Shown: positions 11,039-20,050, counted from the first letter of the stretch. The stretch: DNA of 64,000 nt from Tectiglobus sp965223355 (GCA_965223355.1 CBDCWE010000003.1:3162001-3226000), one strand, 5' to 3'. Program-made: numbers and translations. Notes: generated from the letters alone by a model not told the origin.

Positions 11039-11599
11039 TCATTGTGCCGGGAGCGGCGCGGGACTATCGCTCAGGGAGCGCAAATAGGCGATAACGTCGG
11101 CAATGTCCTGGCTGCTTTTCAGCCCGCCGAAGGCCATCTTGGTACCCTTCAACCACTGCTTCGGTTTGTAAAGGAACGCGGCGAGCGATTGATAGTCCCA
11201 CTTGCCGCCTTTCTCGAGCAATGCTTTGGAGTATTTGAAGCCGTCGACTTTGCCGAAATCACGGTTGACGACATTCCAGAGGTTGGGGCCGGTGCCGTTC
11301 TTGCCGCCTTCACCGGGTGTGTGACAGGTGATGCATTTCTTGAACACGCTTTGACCGGCCGTTGCCGTCGCTGACTGCAGGAGTTCAGCAACCTTGGCAA
11401 AGTCCATACCCTTCGGCTTGGCCGGGGCACCGCCGGATTTGGCGGTCGATGCAACGTCGACGGGCAGGGTGTAACCGGGTTTGCCGTGATCTTTGCTGTG
11501 TCCGCCCTGGGCGATCGTGACAATTTCCTTGCCGCCAAAAATCACCAGCAGCGCTGCCAACACCGCACCGGCAATCTTGTTCAACTCGAAACTATCCAT
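11039..11599 (-). CDS. cycM: Membrane-anchored cytochrome c (CycM type)
   Basis: The 186-aa protein has an uncleaved N-terminal anchor (FELNKIAGAVLAALLVIFGG), a flexible Ala/Pro/Lys linker and a class I cytochrome c domain. Heme attachment is at CITCH (residues 89-93) and the distal Met ligand is Met155 in GTKMAFGG. The layout matches the membrane cytochrome c552/CycM of alphaproteobacteria, which passes electrons from the bc1 complex to cytochrome oxidases at the periplasmic face. The ATG at 11599 has AGGGAGA upstream. It is divergent from kdsB, an arrangement I recall as common in this class together with pheA. Confidence 0.93.
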   Translation of the reverse strand: MDSFELNKIAGAVLAALLVIFGGKEIVTIAQGGHSKDHGKPGYTLPVDVASTAKSGGAPAKPKGMDFAKVAELLQSATATAGQSVFKKCITCHTPGEGGKNGTGPNLWNVVNRDFGKVDGFKYSKALLEKGGKWDYQSLAAFLYKPKQWLKGTKMAFGGLKSSQDIADVIAYLRSLSDSPAPLPAQ

Positions 11600-11613
11600 A
11601 GCGATCGTCTCCC

Positions 11614-11679
11614 TGTCGCTCCGACCCGCGCACTCTGTCGCCCCAACCGGCGCATCTTGTCGCCCCGACCCGCGCATCG
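11614..11679. repeat. 22-bp direct repeat, three copies, upstream of cycM
   Basis: Three consecutive 22-bp units begin TGTCGCTCCGACC, TGTCGCCCCAACC and TGTCGCCCCGACC at 11614, 11636 and 11658. They differ at a few positions. The array begins just 14 bp upstream of the cycM start codon, so it would lie in the cycM leader or promoter. Confidence 0.8.
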
Positions 11680-11945
11680 CCAACGCGCCGGCGAACCCGG
11701 CCGCGGACGGCCCGCATCTTTGCACGGCGGACTATAGGTGGTCGCAGCGGCGTTGCAACTAGGCCGATTGGCGTTTTCGGGCGAGATTGGCGAGACCTAT
11801 TGTCACCGATCTTGCGCCGTTGCAATGCCCGACAGCGTGTGAAATCAAACGGTTGGAGCGCCACACTGATACCTATCGTGTTGAGTTTGCTGCGCTCTGC
11901 GCCTATTGCAAACGGATTGCGCTCAATTTCGACAAAGGATTGATA

Positions 11946-12686
11946 ATGGCCCAGACGTTGATCGTGATCCCGGCCCGAATGAAAGCGACCAGACTGCCGG
12001 ACAAACCGATGGCCGACATCCACGGCGAGCCAATGATCGTGCGGTGCTGGCGCCAGGCGAGGGCGGCGGAAGCCGGCCGTGTCATCGTCGCCACCGATGC
12101 CGAGGTGATTGCCGATGCCGTGCGGCAGGCTGGCGGTGAAGCCGTGATGACCCGTGACGATCATGTTTCCGGATCAGACCGCGTATTTGAAGCCGTGAGC
12201 CGAGTTGATCCGGAATTCGATGCAGAGGTTGTCGTCAACCTGCAGGGAGACTTGCCGACATTGGAACCGCAGCTGGTGACGGACTGCGTCGCCGTGCTCG
12301 GCGACGCGAACGTCCATATTGCGACGCTGGCAGCGGAAATTGACGATGAAGCCGAGCGCACGTCCTCCCACATCGTCAAGGTTGTCGGGACCTCGCGCGG
12401 GACGGCAGCGCCGAATATTCTGAGGGCGCTCTATTTCACGCGCGCGCCGGCGCCGCATGGCGAGGGTCCGCTCTATCATCACATCGGCATCTATGCCTAT
12501 CGGCGCACGGCGCTGGAACGGTTTATCAGCCTGCGACCGTCACCGTTGGAATTGCAGGAGCGCCTCGAACAGTTGCGCGCGCTTGAGGACGGCATGCGCA
12601 TCGATGTTGCCGTCGTTGACACGGTGCCGCTCGGTGTCGATACTCCGGCCGATCTTGAGCGCGCCCGTCAGTTGATCGGACCATAG
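11946..12686 (+). CDS. kdsB: 3-deoxy-manno-octulosonate cytidylyltransferase
   Basis: The 246-aa enzyme activates Kdo by forming CMP-Kdo from CTP and Kdo for lipopolysaccharide core assembly in the cytoplasm. Family features are the N-terminal VIPARMKATRLPDKPMADI nucleotide-binding segment, VATDAEVIADAV, HVSGSDRVFEA, VNLQGDLPTLEP and the Kdo-contacting YHHIGIYAYRR. Length is normal for the family. The ATG at 11946 has an AAAGGA 7 nt upstream; longer in-frame extensions are not family-like. It is followed by pheA after a 355-bp gap that contains a 27-bp tandem repeat. Confidence 0.96.
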   Translation: MAQTLIVIPARMKATRLPDKPMADIHGEPMIVRCWRQARAAEAGRVIVATDAEVIADAVRQAGGEAVMTRDDHVSGSDRVFEAVSRVDPEFDAEVVVNLQGDLPTLEPQLVTDCVAVLGDANVHIATLAAEIDDEAERTSSHIVKVVGTSRGTAAPNILRALYFTRAPAPHGEGPLYHHIGIYAYRRTALERFISLRPSPLELQERLEQLRALEDGMRIDVAVVDTVPLGVDTPADLERARQLIGP

Positions 12687-12784
12687 CGTGTTCATCTGAA
12701 ATGGGACCATTCTACTGAGCGGGATTTGCCCGATCTCGGCTTATGTCGTTTTGTCCGCGGCGGCACCATGCACGTCGTGGCCCA

Positions 12785-12888
12785 GGCGCGCTTTCAGCGC
12801 ATCAGGTCGAAGGCGCGCTTTCAGCGCACCAGGTCGAAGGCGCGCTTTCAGCACACCAGGCCGAAGGCGCGCTTTCAGCGCGACAACA
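12785..12888. repeat. 27-bp tandem repeat (about 3.8 copies) between kdsB and pheA
   Basis: Units start at 12785, 12812, 12839 and 12866, each beginning GGCGCGCTTTCAGC. The last copy is partial. The 27-bp period is a multiple of three, so several frames read through without stops, but no convincing start or ribosome-binding site precedes them. GCGC...GCGC inside each unit can form a small hairpin. The remainder of the 12687-13041 gap shows no gene. Confidence 0.9.
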
Positions 12889-13041
12889 CTGCCGGCCAGC
12901 CCGGCGCGCCGCGTGCGAACTTGAATGGCGTCTGTTTCGGGTTGAACACGCTTCGAGCTGAGGCGCTGACTTGCCCGCTCATTGTTATTTGATATGGCGA
13001 ACGGTCACTGCCTGGCTTGCCGTTCGATCGAGGAGGTCACT

Positions 13042-13932
13042 ATGGCGCCGCCTGCCGATGCCCGCCGAGCACGGATCGCCTATCAGGGCGAGACAGGTGC
13101 CAACTCGCACGTTGCCTGTTCGACAGCCTTTCCAGAGCTTGAGCCGCTGGCCTGCCCGACATTCGAAGATGCGGCGTCGGCGGTGCGGTCCGGAACGGCC
13201 AAATACGCCATGATCCCGATCGAAAATACGCTTGCCGGGCGCGTGGCCGACGTCCACCTGCTGCTGCCGCAAGCCGATCTTTACATTGTCGGTGAGCACT
13301 TTCTGCCGATCCACTTTCATCTGATGGCGCCGCGCGGTGCGACGCTCGAGGGCATAACCGACATCTACAGTCACGTCCACGCGCTCGGCCAGTGCCGCCA
13401 AATCATCCGCGAAACCGGTGCCGTGGCACACGTTTCAGGCGATACCGCCGGCGCCGCACGCCAGGTCGGCGAATGGGGCGAGCCGAGCCGGGCAGCACTT
13501 GCGCCGGGACTTGCAGCTGAAATCTACGACCTCGAGGTGCTCGCAGAAAACGTTGAGGACGAAGCCCACAACACGACGCGCTTCGTGGTGCTGGCGAGTG
13601 AGCCCGATGATGCGCAGCCGAGCGACGGGGCGTGCGTGACGACGTTTATTTTCCGCGTCCGCAACGTTCCGGCCGCCCTCTACAAGGCGATGGGCGGATT
13701 TGCAACCAACGGCATCAACATGACCAAGCTCGAGAGCTATCAGGTTGGCGGTTCGTTCAATGCGACCATGTTCTATGCCGATATCGAGGGCCACCCGAAC
13801 CAACGCAACGTGCGCCTGGCGCTGGAGGAGTTGTCGTTCTTCTCAAGCGAACTCAAGATCCTGGGCACGTATGTTGCCAGCCCGGCGCGTCAGATGATCG
13901 AGGCCGGTGTGGCGCGACCGACCATATCATAA
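13042..13932 (+). CDS. pheA: Prephenate dehydratase
   Basis: The 296-aa cytosolic enzyme converts prephenate to phenylpyruvate in phenylalanine synthesis. It has the two-lobe dehydratase domain starting RIAYQGETGANSHVAC, with PIENTLAG and the catalytic NTTRFVVL motif near residue 175, followed by a C-terminal ACT regulatory domain (NVPAALYKAMGGFATNGINM, then LESYQVGG). The ACT domain suggests phenylalanine feedback inhibition. No chorismate mutase domain is fused, so this is the monofunctional form. The ATG at 13042 has a strong GAGGAGGT 5 nt upstream. Confidence 0.96.
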   Translation: MAPPADARRARIAYQGETGANSHVACSTAFPELEPLACPTFEDAASAVRSGTAKYAMIPIENTLAGRVADVHLLLPQADLYIVGEHFLPIHFHLMAPRGATLEGITDIYSHVHALGQCRQIIRETGAVAHVSGDTAGAARQVGEWGEPSRAALAPGLAAEIYDLEVLAENVEDEAHNTTRFVVLASEPDDAQPSDGACVTTFIFRVRNVPAALYKAMGGFATNGINMTKLESYQVGGSFNATMFYADIEGHPNQRNVRLALEELSFFSSELKILGTYVASPARQMIEAGVARPTIS

Positions 13933-14022
13933 TGGATAATGGCCGATTTCGGATCTTGTCGAACGCCGCCGTGAACTGCTTTGCTGTTGCGCGCAATCAA
14001 GTATCGTTGGGGAGAAGCAGCA

Positions 14023-14769
14023 ATGAAACTCGAAGGTAAAGTCGCTATCGTAACCGGGGCCGCCTCCGGGTTCGGGCGGGCCATCGCGGAGCTTTATGCG
14101 CGCGAGGGCGCCAAGGTCTGTGTCAGCGACATCAATGGCGAGGGTGCGCGGGCGGTTGCCGGCGGTCTTGGCGAGGCGGCGATCCACGTGCCAGCCGACG
14201 TCGCCAAGCGCGAGGACGTCGCCAACATGGTGGCCGAGACGGTCAAGGCGTTCGGCGGCGTTGATATCATGGTCAACAACGCCGGGTATACGCACACGAA
14301 CCAACCGATGCTCGATGTCAGCGAGGAGCAGTTCGACCGGATTTTTGCAGTCAATGTTAAGGCGATCTTTCTGGCCGCCAAGGCGGTTGTGCCGGAGCTG
14401 GAAAGGCGTGGTGGTGGTTCTATCATCACAACCGCTTCCACAGCCGGGGTGCGACCGCGGCCGGGGCTTGTCTGGTACAACAGTTCGAAAGGCGCCGCGA
14501 TTACGATGACCAAGGCGATGGCGATCGAATTGGCGCCGAAGAACATTCGCGTCAATGCCATCAATCCGGTGGCGGGGGACACACCAATGCTGGCGGACTT
14601 CATGGGCGAAGACACGCCGGAGCTGCGGGCGAAGTTTGTCTCGACGATACCGCTCGGCCGCCTGTCATTGCCGCAGGACATTGCCAACGTTGCATTGTTC
14701 CTTGCCGACCCGGCCTCCGAGTTTCTTACCGGACTGGCGATCGAGGTTGACGGCGGGCGTTGCATCTAA
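14023..14769 (+). CDS. SDR-family oxidoreductase (glucose dehydrogenase/FabG-like)
   Basis: The 248-aa classical short-chain dehydrogenase has the NAD(P)-binding TGAASGFGRAIAE, the NNAGY structural motif, a catalytic Ser in TTASTAG and the catalytic YNSSK pair (WYNSSKGAAIT). The C-terminal TGLAIEVDGG is typical of 3-ketoacyl reductase-like enzymes. An acidic residue after the second strand (VSDING) points to NAD preference. A GGGGAGA lies upstream of the ATG at 14023. It starts 90 bp after pheA but the substrate cannot be named. Confidence 0.88.
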   Translation: MKLEGKVAIVTGAASGFGRAIAELYAREGAKVCVSDINGEGARAVAGGLGEAAIHVPADVAKREDVANMVAETVKAFGGVDIMVNNAGYTHTNQPMLDVSEEQFDRIFAVNVKAIFLAAKAVVPELERRGGGSIITTASTAGVRPRPGLVWYNSSKGAAITMTKAMAIELAPKNIRVNAINPVAGDTPMLADFMGEDTPELRAKFVSTIPLGRLSLPQDIANVALFLADPASEFLTGLAIEVDGGRCI

Positions 14770-14916
14770 TGGACATTTGATCCTGTTGGAATTGCTTGCA
14801 GTCTGAAATCGTTGGCCGTGCTCGTGCTTGACCGGTGTTTTGGAGTGCCCGACAGGGGCCCCCGCAAACCCTACGCCTTTATGGTATGTCCGCCTGAGGC
14901 GGAACCGCCACGCTAG

Positions 14917-15009
14917 CCCGCTTCCCCGCCCGACCGCCCGTCAGATCATGGGCTTGGATGGCCCGGCGGGCGAGCGGGCTGGTTCGCGTTCTCTTTAGAA
15001 ACGCTGTAG
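14917..15009 (+). repeat. R3 repeat copy
   Basis: GC-rich palindromic element: CCCGCTTCCCCGCCCG on the left pairs with CGGGCGAGCGGG on the right, followed by the family tail GCTGGTTCGCG and a diverged CTGTAG end. Related copies are at 17328, 20051 and 25927, with partial copies elsewhere. Confidence 0.65.
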
Positions 15010-15101
15010 GCGGCGGCATGGGATGGCGATACGGCAACGAACATCAGGCACCGATTGGTGACGGCGTGACCGAAGCCAAGAAACGTCAGACCGGCGCGTT
15101 C

Positions 15102-15154
15102 CGGTCCTGGCACTGGTCCTGGCACCGGTCCTGGTACCGGTCCTGGTACCGGCG
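15102..15154. repeat. 12-bp tandem repeat
   Basis: Four copies of a 12-bp unit of the form GGTCCTGGCACC, the later ones with TACC in place of CACC. It is intergenic, 390 bp upstream of the L,D-transpeptidase gene. Confidence 0.85.
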
Positions 15155-15543
15155 CTGTTAGCGACCGGGGTTGCCGGCATCTGTCGTCCAACAGACGCGG
15201 CGGTTGTCGGGTGACGGGTGCCGGCGACGCACGCCGGGCTGATGCGGCGTTCAAGATTGCCGGCGCTGGCCACGTCCGGCGCCCGACGAGCCGATCGGCT
15301 GTCAGTCGTCACGGCCTCAACCGGCTTCGGCCGCTGGCGAATTCGCAGGTCGTTTGAAACTGTCTTTCAGTTGCGGCATTGTTTCGTCACGGAATGTGCG
15401 CTTCTATTGTGTTTTCAAGGATGCCATGGGCGGCGCGGACTGGCGATTGCCGCCTGCGGCGGAAATGGTCCGGGTTGCGGGGCCAAACGGCGCAACGGCG
15501 GTTTTCATACTTGGTGCAAACTTTATTGGTTGAGAGGTTGACA

Positions 15544-17265
15544 ATGCGTGTTGTGCGGGCTGTGGGTGTCGGGATGTGGCTGTGGTTGGGCGCGACGCAC
15601 ACGGTCGCCGTCGAGCCGGATATTCCGCGCCAGTTGATCAGCTCACAACAAGCAGTGGCCTTTAGGATTGCGATCGCCGCCGCGGCTGATCGGCCGGGTT
15701 TGGCAGAGGTGGAACGGCGCGAGCGTCGGGCGATCGCAACGTTCTACAGTAAGACAGGATCCGGACTGCAATGGGTCGATCAGGGCGGGCTGCGGCTGCG
15801 GGCCAAGACTATAGTCGCTGAAATCCGCAACGCCGACAGCTGGGGCTTGCGTGCGCGCGACTTCGATGTGGCCGATCTGACAATCGCCGAGGGCAGCGCC
15901 AATTCATGGGATCTGAGCAGGCAAATCACGGCCGAGTTGAAAGTCGCGCTGGCGGCTCTCAAGTATGCGCGGCACGCGCGCGGCGGTCGACTGCAGCCCG
16001 GCCGCTTGTCGCTTGATTTCGATCGCCAGCCGCTGGTGCTGGCACCGGGCCAGGTGCTGGGCGCGCTGATAGCGAGCGATGATCCTGCCGCCTATCTGCG
16101 CGGTCTTCATCCGCGTCATCTGCAGTTTAGGCGCTTGCGAACCGTCTATGCCGCAGCGCTGGCGGGCGGGGCTCAACTGGACGTCATCAAAGCGCCCGCG
16201 GGGCGGTCCAAACGGCGAAAGCGCCGCCGCGTCAAGGTGCCATCGCGCCAACGCCAGCTCGAACGGATCCGCTTCAACATGGAAATGTGGCGATGGATGC
16301 CGGCCGAACTCGGCGACAAATTCGTGTGGGCCAATATCCCGGAATTCAAGGTGCGTGTGGTGGCGCACAACGCCGTCGTCCACCAGGAACGCATGATCGT
16401 CGGCAAGCCCCGGCACAAGACGCCGATCTTTTCCGACGAGATGGAAACGATCGTCTTTCAGCCCTACTGGGCGGTTCCGAACTCGATCAAGGTCAAGGAG
16501 CTGCTGCCCAAGCTGTTGCGTGGCGGGTCGCTGCGTGGGCTGAAGATCTCGACGTCCGTCGGTGGCCGCGCGGTCGATCCCTACATGGTCGACTGGCAGC
16601 AGACCGACATCCGCAAATATATCGTCTATCAGCCGCCGGGACGAAGAAACGCGCTTGGCAAAGTGAAGTTCCTGTTTCCCAACCGCCACGCCATTTACTT
16701 CCACGACACGCCAAGCAAAAATCTGTTCAGACACTCCCGGCGTGCCTTCAGCCACGGCTGCATGCGGGTGCGCAATCCGTTGCAGCTGGCAAAGGTGCTA
16801 CTCGGCGCCGATCGCGGCTGGCAGTTGGGCGAGATCAAGCACCTGTCGTCGCGCGGGCCGGCAAACAACGAAATCCATCTCAAGCAAAAGATTCCAGTTC
16901 ACGTGACCTACTTTACGGCTGCGGTCGACGGGCGCGGTCGTGTGCGGTTCTTCAATGATCTCTATGGCCATGAACGCCTTATCCGTCTCGGTCTCGCGGG
17001 CCGGACCAAGCTGTTGAAGGAACCGGTCGCCGAAGATCTGACCAAGGTTCGCGAACAGGTTATCGCTGCGGCCGGCGGTCAAAGACGGGGCCTGCATCGA
17101 GCGGGCAGGTCGTTGCCGGTGTCAGCGCCGCTGTTCATGCTGGGTAATCCCCCTGCGGTGGCACGCGTCGGTCGCGTGCGCGAGAGCCGACGGCGATATG
17201 CACAGCGTTGGTTTCGACGGCCGCAGGGCTGGCGTCACCGAATTTACTCCAATGATCATCGCTGA
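15544..17265 (+). CDS. Murein L,D-transpeptidase, YcbB/LdtD-like (SHGC type)
   Basis: The 573-aa exported protein starts with a signal sequence (RVVRAVGVGMWLWLGATHTV). A scaffold region resembling the YcbB N-domain is followed by a YkuD catalytic domain. The active site is HDTPSKNLFRHSRRAFSHGC, with catalytic Cys406 in SHGCMRV. Such enzymes make 3-3 cross-links between diaminopimelate residues in peptidoglycan or attach proteins to it. A basic linker (KRRKRRRVK near residue 225) precedes the catalytic part. ATG 15544 is chosen because it opens the signal peptide. A second, smaller member of the family is at 58201-59508. Confidence 0.88.
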   Translation: MRVVRAVGVGMWLWLGATHTVAVEPDIPRQLISSQQAVAFRIAIAAAADRPGLAEVERRERRAIATFYSKTGSGLQWVDQGGLRLRAKTIVAEIRNADSWGLRARDFDVADLTIAEGSANSWDLSRQITAELKVALAALKYARHARGGRLQPGRLSLDFDRQPLVLAPGQVLGALIASDDPAAYLRGLHPRHLQFRRLRTVYAAALAGGAQLDVIKAPAGRSKRRKRRRVKVPSRQRQLERIRFNMEMWRWMPAELGDKFVWANIPEFKVRVVAHNAVVHQERMIVGKPRHKTPIFSDEMETIVFQPYWAVPNSIKVKELLPKLLRGGSLRGLKISTSVGGRAVDPYMVDWQQTDIRKYIVYQPPGRRNALGKVKFLFPNRHAIYFHDTPSKNLFRHSRRAFSHGCMRVRNPLQLAKVLLGADRGWQLGEIKHLSSRGPANNEIHLKQKIPVHVTYFTAAVDGRGRVRFFNDLYGHERLIRLGLAGRTKLLKEPVAEDLTKVREQVIAAAGGQRRGLHRAGRSLPVSAPLFMLGNPPAVARVGRVRESRRRYAQRWFRRPQGWRHRIYSNDHR

Positions 17266-17327
17266 TCATTGGCGATCCTCGGCGTTGACACCGCTGCTCG
17301 AACCTCGACCGGCTCCGCCTTGGGCGG

Positions 17328-17413
17328 GGCTGCATCACCTGCCCGACCGGCCATCAGACCATCGGCTTTAGATCGCCCGGCGGGGAGCGGGCTGGTTCGC
17401 GCTCAGTTTGAAC
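17328..17413 (+). repeat. R3 repeat copy
   Basis: Contains CTGCCCGACCGGCC and GATCGCCCGGCGGGGAGC as pairing arms, then GGGCTGGTTCGCGCTCAG, the family tail. It fills most of the gap between the convergent L,D-transpeptidase and FAD oxidoreductase genes. Confidence 0.7.
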
Positions 17414-17427
17414 GGCGAGCGACGGCT

Positions 17428-18603
17428 CTATGCCGTGAACCCGACTTCTAGAAGCGGCGCGTCATCGATGACCCGTTGGTAGGACAGTCGCGACAGGTCG
17501 ATTGTGCGATATTCACCGTGGAGCAGAAGTTCCGACAGCGCCCGGCCGATGGCCGGGCCCTTCTGGAGACCGGCACCTGAAAAGCCGATGGCCAGCAAGA
17601 AATTATCAAGTCCGCCCGGCCAATTGCCGATGATGGTGTTGCCGTCAAAGCGGTTGATGGCGTAGTGACCGGCCCAGCTGCGCTTGACTTTCAGCGTTTC
17701 GAAAGCCGGCACCCGGTGGGCCAGTGCCGGCCACAGCGTGTTGTCAAATTCATCGTGCTCGGCTTGGCCCACGTCCCATTGGAAACCAGCTGGGCGGTTG
17801 GTGTCGGTGAGGCCGACCGTAAACCCGCGGCCTTCTGTGCGAAATGAAACACCGCTTGGGTCCTTGGTCAGCGGCGTTGGACCGATATCGTCGGCGATCT
17901 CGTAGTAAAACGTTGGCCGGTAGAGCGGTTCGACCGGCACCTTCATGCCGACCATGCGGCAGATTTCCGGGGCCCAGGCACCGGCGACGTTGACGACCAT
18001 CGCAGCAGCAAGGCTTTCACCCGAGCGCAGTTCGACGGCGGTGATCTTGTTGTTTGCCACCCGCATGCCGGTGATGCGGTCTGTGAGATACTGAACGCCG
18101 AGGCTGACGGCCTTGCGGCGGAACCCGATCACGGCGGCATAGGGGTCGATAAAGCCGTCACCGGGGCCGTGCAGGCCGGCATCAATGTCGTCGGTGCGCA
18201 AATAGGGAAACTTCTGCGCCAAAGCGTTGCGATCGAGGATCTGGTTGGCGACACCGCAGGCGTGCTGGACGCGCAAGTTGTCTTCGATGGCCTTGACGTC
18301 GGCAGCGCCGGCGACAAGATGAAGATAGCCGTACGCGTGGAACGCAAACGTGCCGGGCTCGCCGTCGACATCCATCAGCGCTGCAAAGTTGCGGTAGACC
18401 TGCTGGCCGTAGCGCGACATTTCGATGTTTTCGGGCAGCCCGTGCATGAGCCGGACGCCGCCGGCCGACCGAGGCGCTGCGGCGAACGCGTAGCTCGGGT
18501 CCGGTTCGACGACAATGAGGTCCTTGGCATGGCCGGCCATCGCCATATGATAGGCCAGCGACGAGCCCATGATGCTGCCGCCGACCACAATGATTTTGGA
18601 CAT
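17428..18603 (-). CDS. FAD-dependent amine/amino-acid oxidoreductase (DAO family)
   Basis: The 391-aa protein has the N-terminal FAD-binding motif VVGGSIMGSSLAYHMAMAG, an acidic ribose-binding residue in VVEPDPSYA, and a C-terminal FAD-contacting segment NFLLAIGFSGAGLQKGPAIG. This is the single-subunit DAO fold used by sarcosine oxidase, glycine oxidase and D-amino-acid dehydrogenases. Because the window has other methylated-amine genes, oxidation of sarcosine or a related N-methyl amino acid is a reasonable inference, but the substrate is not readable from sequence. It is monocistronic, with the R1 copy B upstream. Confidence 0.85.
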   Translation of the reverse strand: MSKIIVVGGSIMGSSLAYHMAMAGHAKDLIVVEPDPSYAFAAAPRSAGGVRLMHGLPENIEMSRYGQQVYRNFAALMDVDGEPGTFAFHAYGYLHLVAGAADVKAIEDNLRVQHACGVANQILDRNALAQKFPYLRTDDIDAGLHGPGDGFIDPYAAVIGFRRKAVSLGVQYLTDRITGMRVANNKITAVELRSGESLAAAMVVNVAGAWAPEICRMVGMKVPVEPLYRPTFYYEIADDIGPTPLTKDPSGVSFRTEGRGFTVGLTDTNRPAGFQWDVGQAEHDEFDNTLWPALAHRVPAFETLKVKRSWAGHYAINRFDGNTIIGNWPGGLDNFLLAIGFSGAGLQKGPAIGRALSELLLHGEYRTIDLSRLSYQRVIDDAPLLEVGFTA

Positions 18604-18805
18604 GACACCAACCCTGCGTTTTTGACCTGCGTGAGGTCAGTCTCGGCCAGTCCGGCGGCGAGGGCAAGGTCCGAAATCTGCGACCGGCATCGTTGCACCC
18701 GCGGGCGATGCTTGGTTCAAAACCGGTCAATCCGACCGCATCGGGGTCCGGGAGATGATCCCTTGGCCCCCAACGTGTTCAGCGGCTTACTAGTGATTGA
18801 GACCA

Positions 18806-18940
18806 CTAGAGCAACCTGCCTTTATTCGGAATCGGAACGATCCCGAATAAAGGCAGGTTGCTCGCCTCTAAAGTGGCGATCATCTTTGTGCTTTAAGTTG
18901 GAACCGCAACAGCGGTTCCAACTTAAAGCACGATGATCTA
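18806..18940 (-). repeat. R1 repeat, copy B
   Basis: Full copy on the minus strand, beginning at the TAG stop of mnmH (18938-18940) and ending CTCTAG at 18806. Hairpin 1 arms are GTGCTTTAAGTTGGAACCGC and its complement with a TGTT loop; hairpin 2 has a perfect outer arm pair GAGCAACCTGCC/GGCAGGTTGCTC. It lacks the TTT insertion found in copies A and C. Confidence 0.9.
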
Positions 18941-20011
18941 GGTCGGGTTGGCGAGGTTTTCGACAATATTTCGGATTTCGCCGGCGGCGCGCGCGATGTC
19001 ACGACGTCCGAGATCCGGGAGTGCGATGCGGGCAATGGCGGGGCGGTTGTGGTGCTTGCGATGCCTGCTATAGCGCGGGTCGTAGTGATGTTTGGCCAGG
19101 GCTTCGGCCAACGCCGTCATCTCGCCGGCCGCGGCCAACTTCAGCCAGTTTTCGATTTCGGCCTTGGCATGGAACGGGCGCAGACCGTCGATCGCGGTCT
19201 TGAGGCGGTCCGCGGAGGCGACGATGTCCGGGTAGGTCTCGACGAGATACCGGGCCCGGGCCGCCAGCGGCGCACAGATCTCGATCCGCGGGGCTAAGCG
19301 CATTGCCTTGATCAGGCGCGGCGGTAGCGTACGTTTGCCGATCATGTTCGATTCCGCTTCGATGATGATCGGCCGACCCAGATCGAGGCGCCGGAGCTGA
19401 TCCCAAAGTTTCGATTCAAACAACTTTTGTCCCGGCTGGCCGGTTCGTGCATGCGCGCCGAAGACGGAGCCGCGATGGTTGGCGAGATCCTCAAGATCGA
19501 TGGTCTGTGTGCCGGTTGCGGCCAGAGCGCTCAGTATGGCGGTCTTTGCCGTACCGGTTTGTCCGTCGAGCAAGACGATGTTCAGCGGGGCGGCGATGTC
19601 GTGCAGTCCGCGAACGACAAGTTTGCGCCAGCGCTTGTAGCCATCCTTGACCACGCCGGCCCGCCAGCCGATGGCACAGGCCACGGTCGCCATGGCATTG
19701 GAACGCATGCCGCCACGCCAGCAATAGATGAGCGGGCGGAAGTCAGCAGGTTTGTCGGCCAAGGCCGTTTCAAGGTGATGGGCGATGTTTTTCGATACCA
19801 GCGCGGCACCAAGACGCCGGGCCTGGAAGCGAGACGTTTGAACGTAGATGGTCCCAACGCGCGCGCGCTCCTCATTGTCGAGGACGTATAAATTGGTGGC
19901 GCCGGGAATGTGATCGGCACCGAACTCGGCGGGCGAGCGAACGTCGATGACGGCGTCGTATCCGGCAACGCATTGCGGGCTCAAATCCTCGATCTGCATT
20001 ATCATTTGCAT
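18938..20011 (-). CDS. mnmH: tRNA 2-selenouridine synthase
   Basis: The 357-aa protein has an N-terminal rhodanese domain (YDAVIDVRSPAEFGADHIPGA) with the catalytic cysteine in YCWRGGMRSNAM, and a C-terminal P-loop domain. MnmH replaces sulfur by selenium at the wobble 2-thiouridine of tRNAs for Lys, Glu and Gln, using selenophosphate and a geranylated intermediate. The P-loop reads GQTGTAKT, with Ala where Gly is usual. The ATG at 20011 has a GAGG 9 nt upstream; ATGs at 20005 and 19999 are alternatives. No selD is seen nearby. The stop codon is shared with R1 copy B. Confidence 0.9.
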   Translation of the reverse strand: MQMIMQIEDLSPQCVAGYDAVIDVRSPAEFGADHIPGATNLYVLDNEERARVGTIYVQTSRFQARRLGAALVSKNIAHHLETALADKPADFRPLIYCWRGGMRSNAMATVACAIGWRAGVVKDGYKRWRKLVVRGLHDIAAPLNIVLLDGQTGTAKTAILSALAATGTQTIDLEDLANHRGSVFGAHARTGQPGQKLFESKLWDQLRRLDLGRPIIIEAESNMIGKRTLPPRLIKAMRLAPRIEICAPLAARARYLVETYPDIVASADRLKTAIDGLRPFHAKAEIENWLKLAAAGEMTALAEALAKHHYDPRYSRHRKHHNRPAIARIALPDLGRRDIARAAGEIRNIVENLANPT

Positions 20012-20050
20012 ATAACCGGACCTCGGATCATTTGCGCTCTTTAAGCGGGT

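Larger units (their letters stand above)
14770..15543. other. 774-bp intergenic region with R3 repeat and tandem repeat
   Basis: No coding region with a plausible start, ribosome-binding site and protein-like composition is seen. The left part holds an R3 repeat copy (14917-15009) and the middle holds a 12-bp tandem repeat (15102-15154). The right part, up to the L,D-transpeptidase start, is GC-rich with no recognised motif; it presumably contains that gene's promoter. Confidence 0.6.

Noticed and set aside
12785..12888. CRISPR array
   Set aside because: Units are contiguous with no unique spacers, so this is a simple tandem repeat.
14946..15312. Open frames through the 12-bp repeat region
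   Set aside because: They are created by the repeat and have repetitive Gly/Pro/Thr composition with no start signal.
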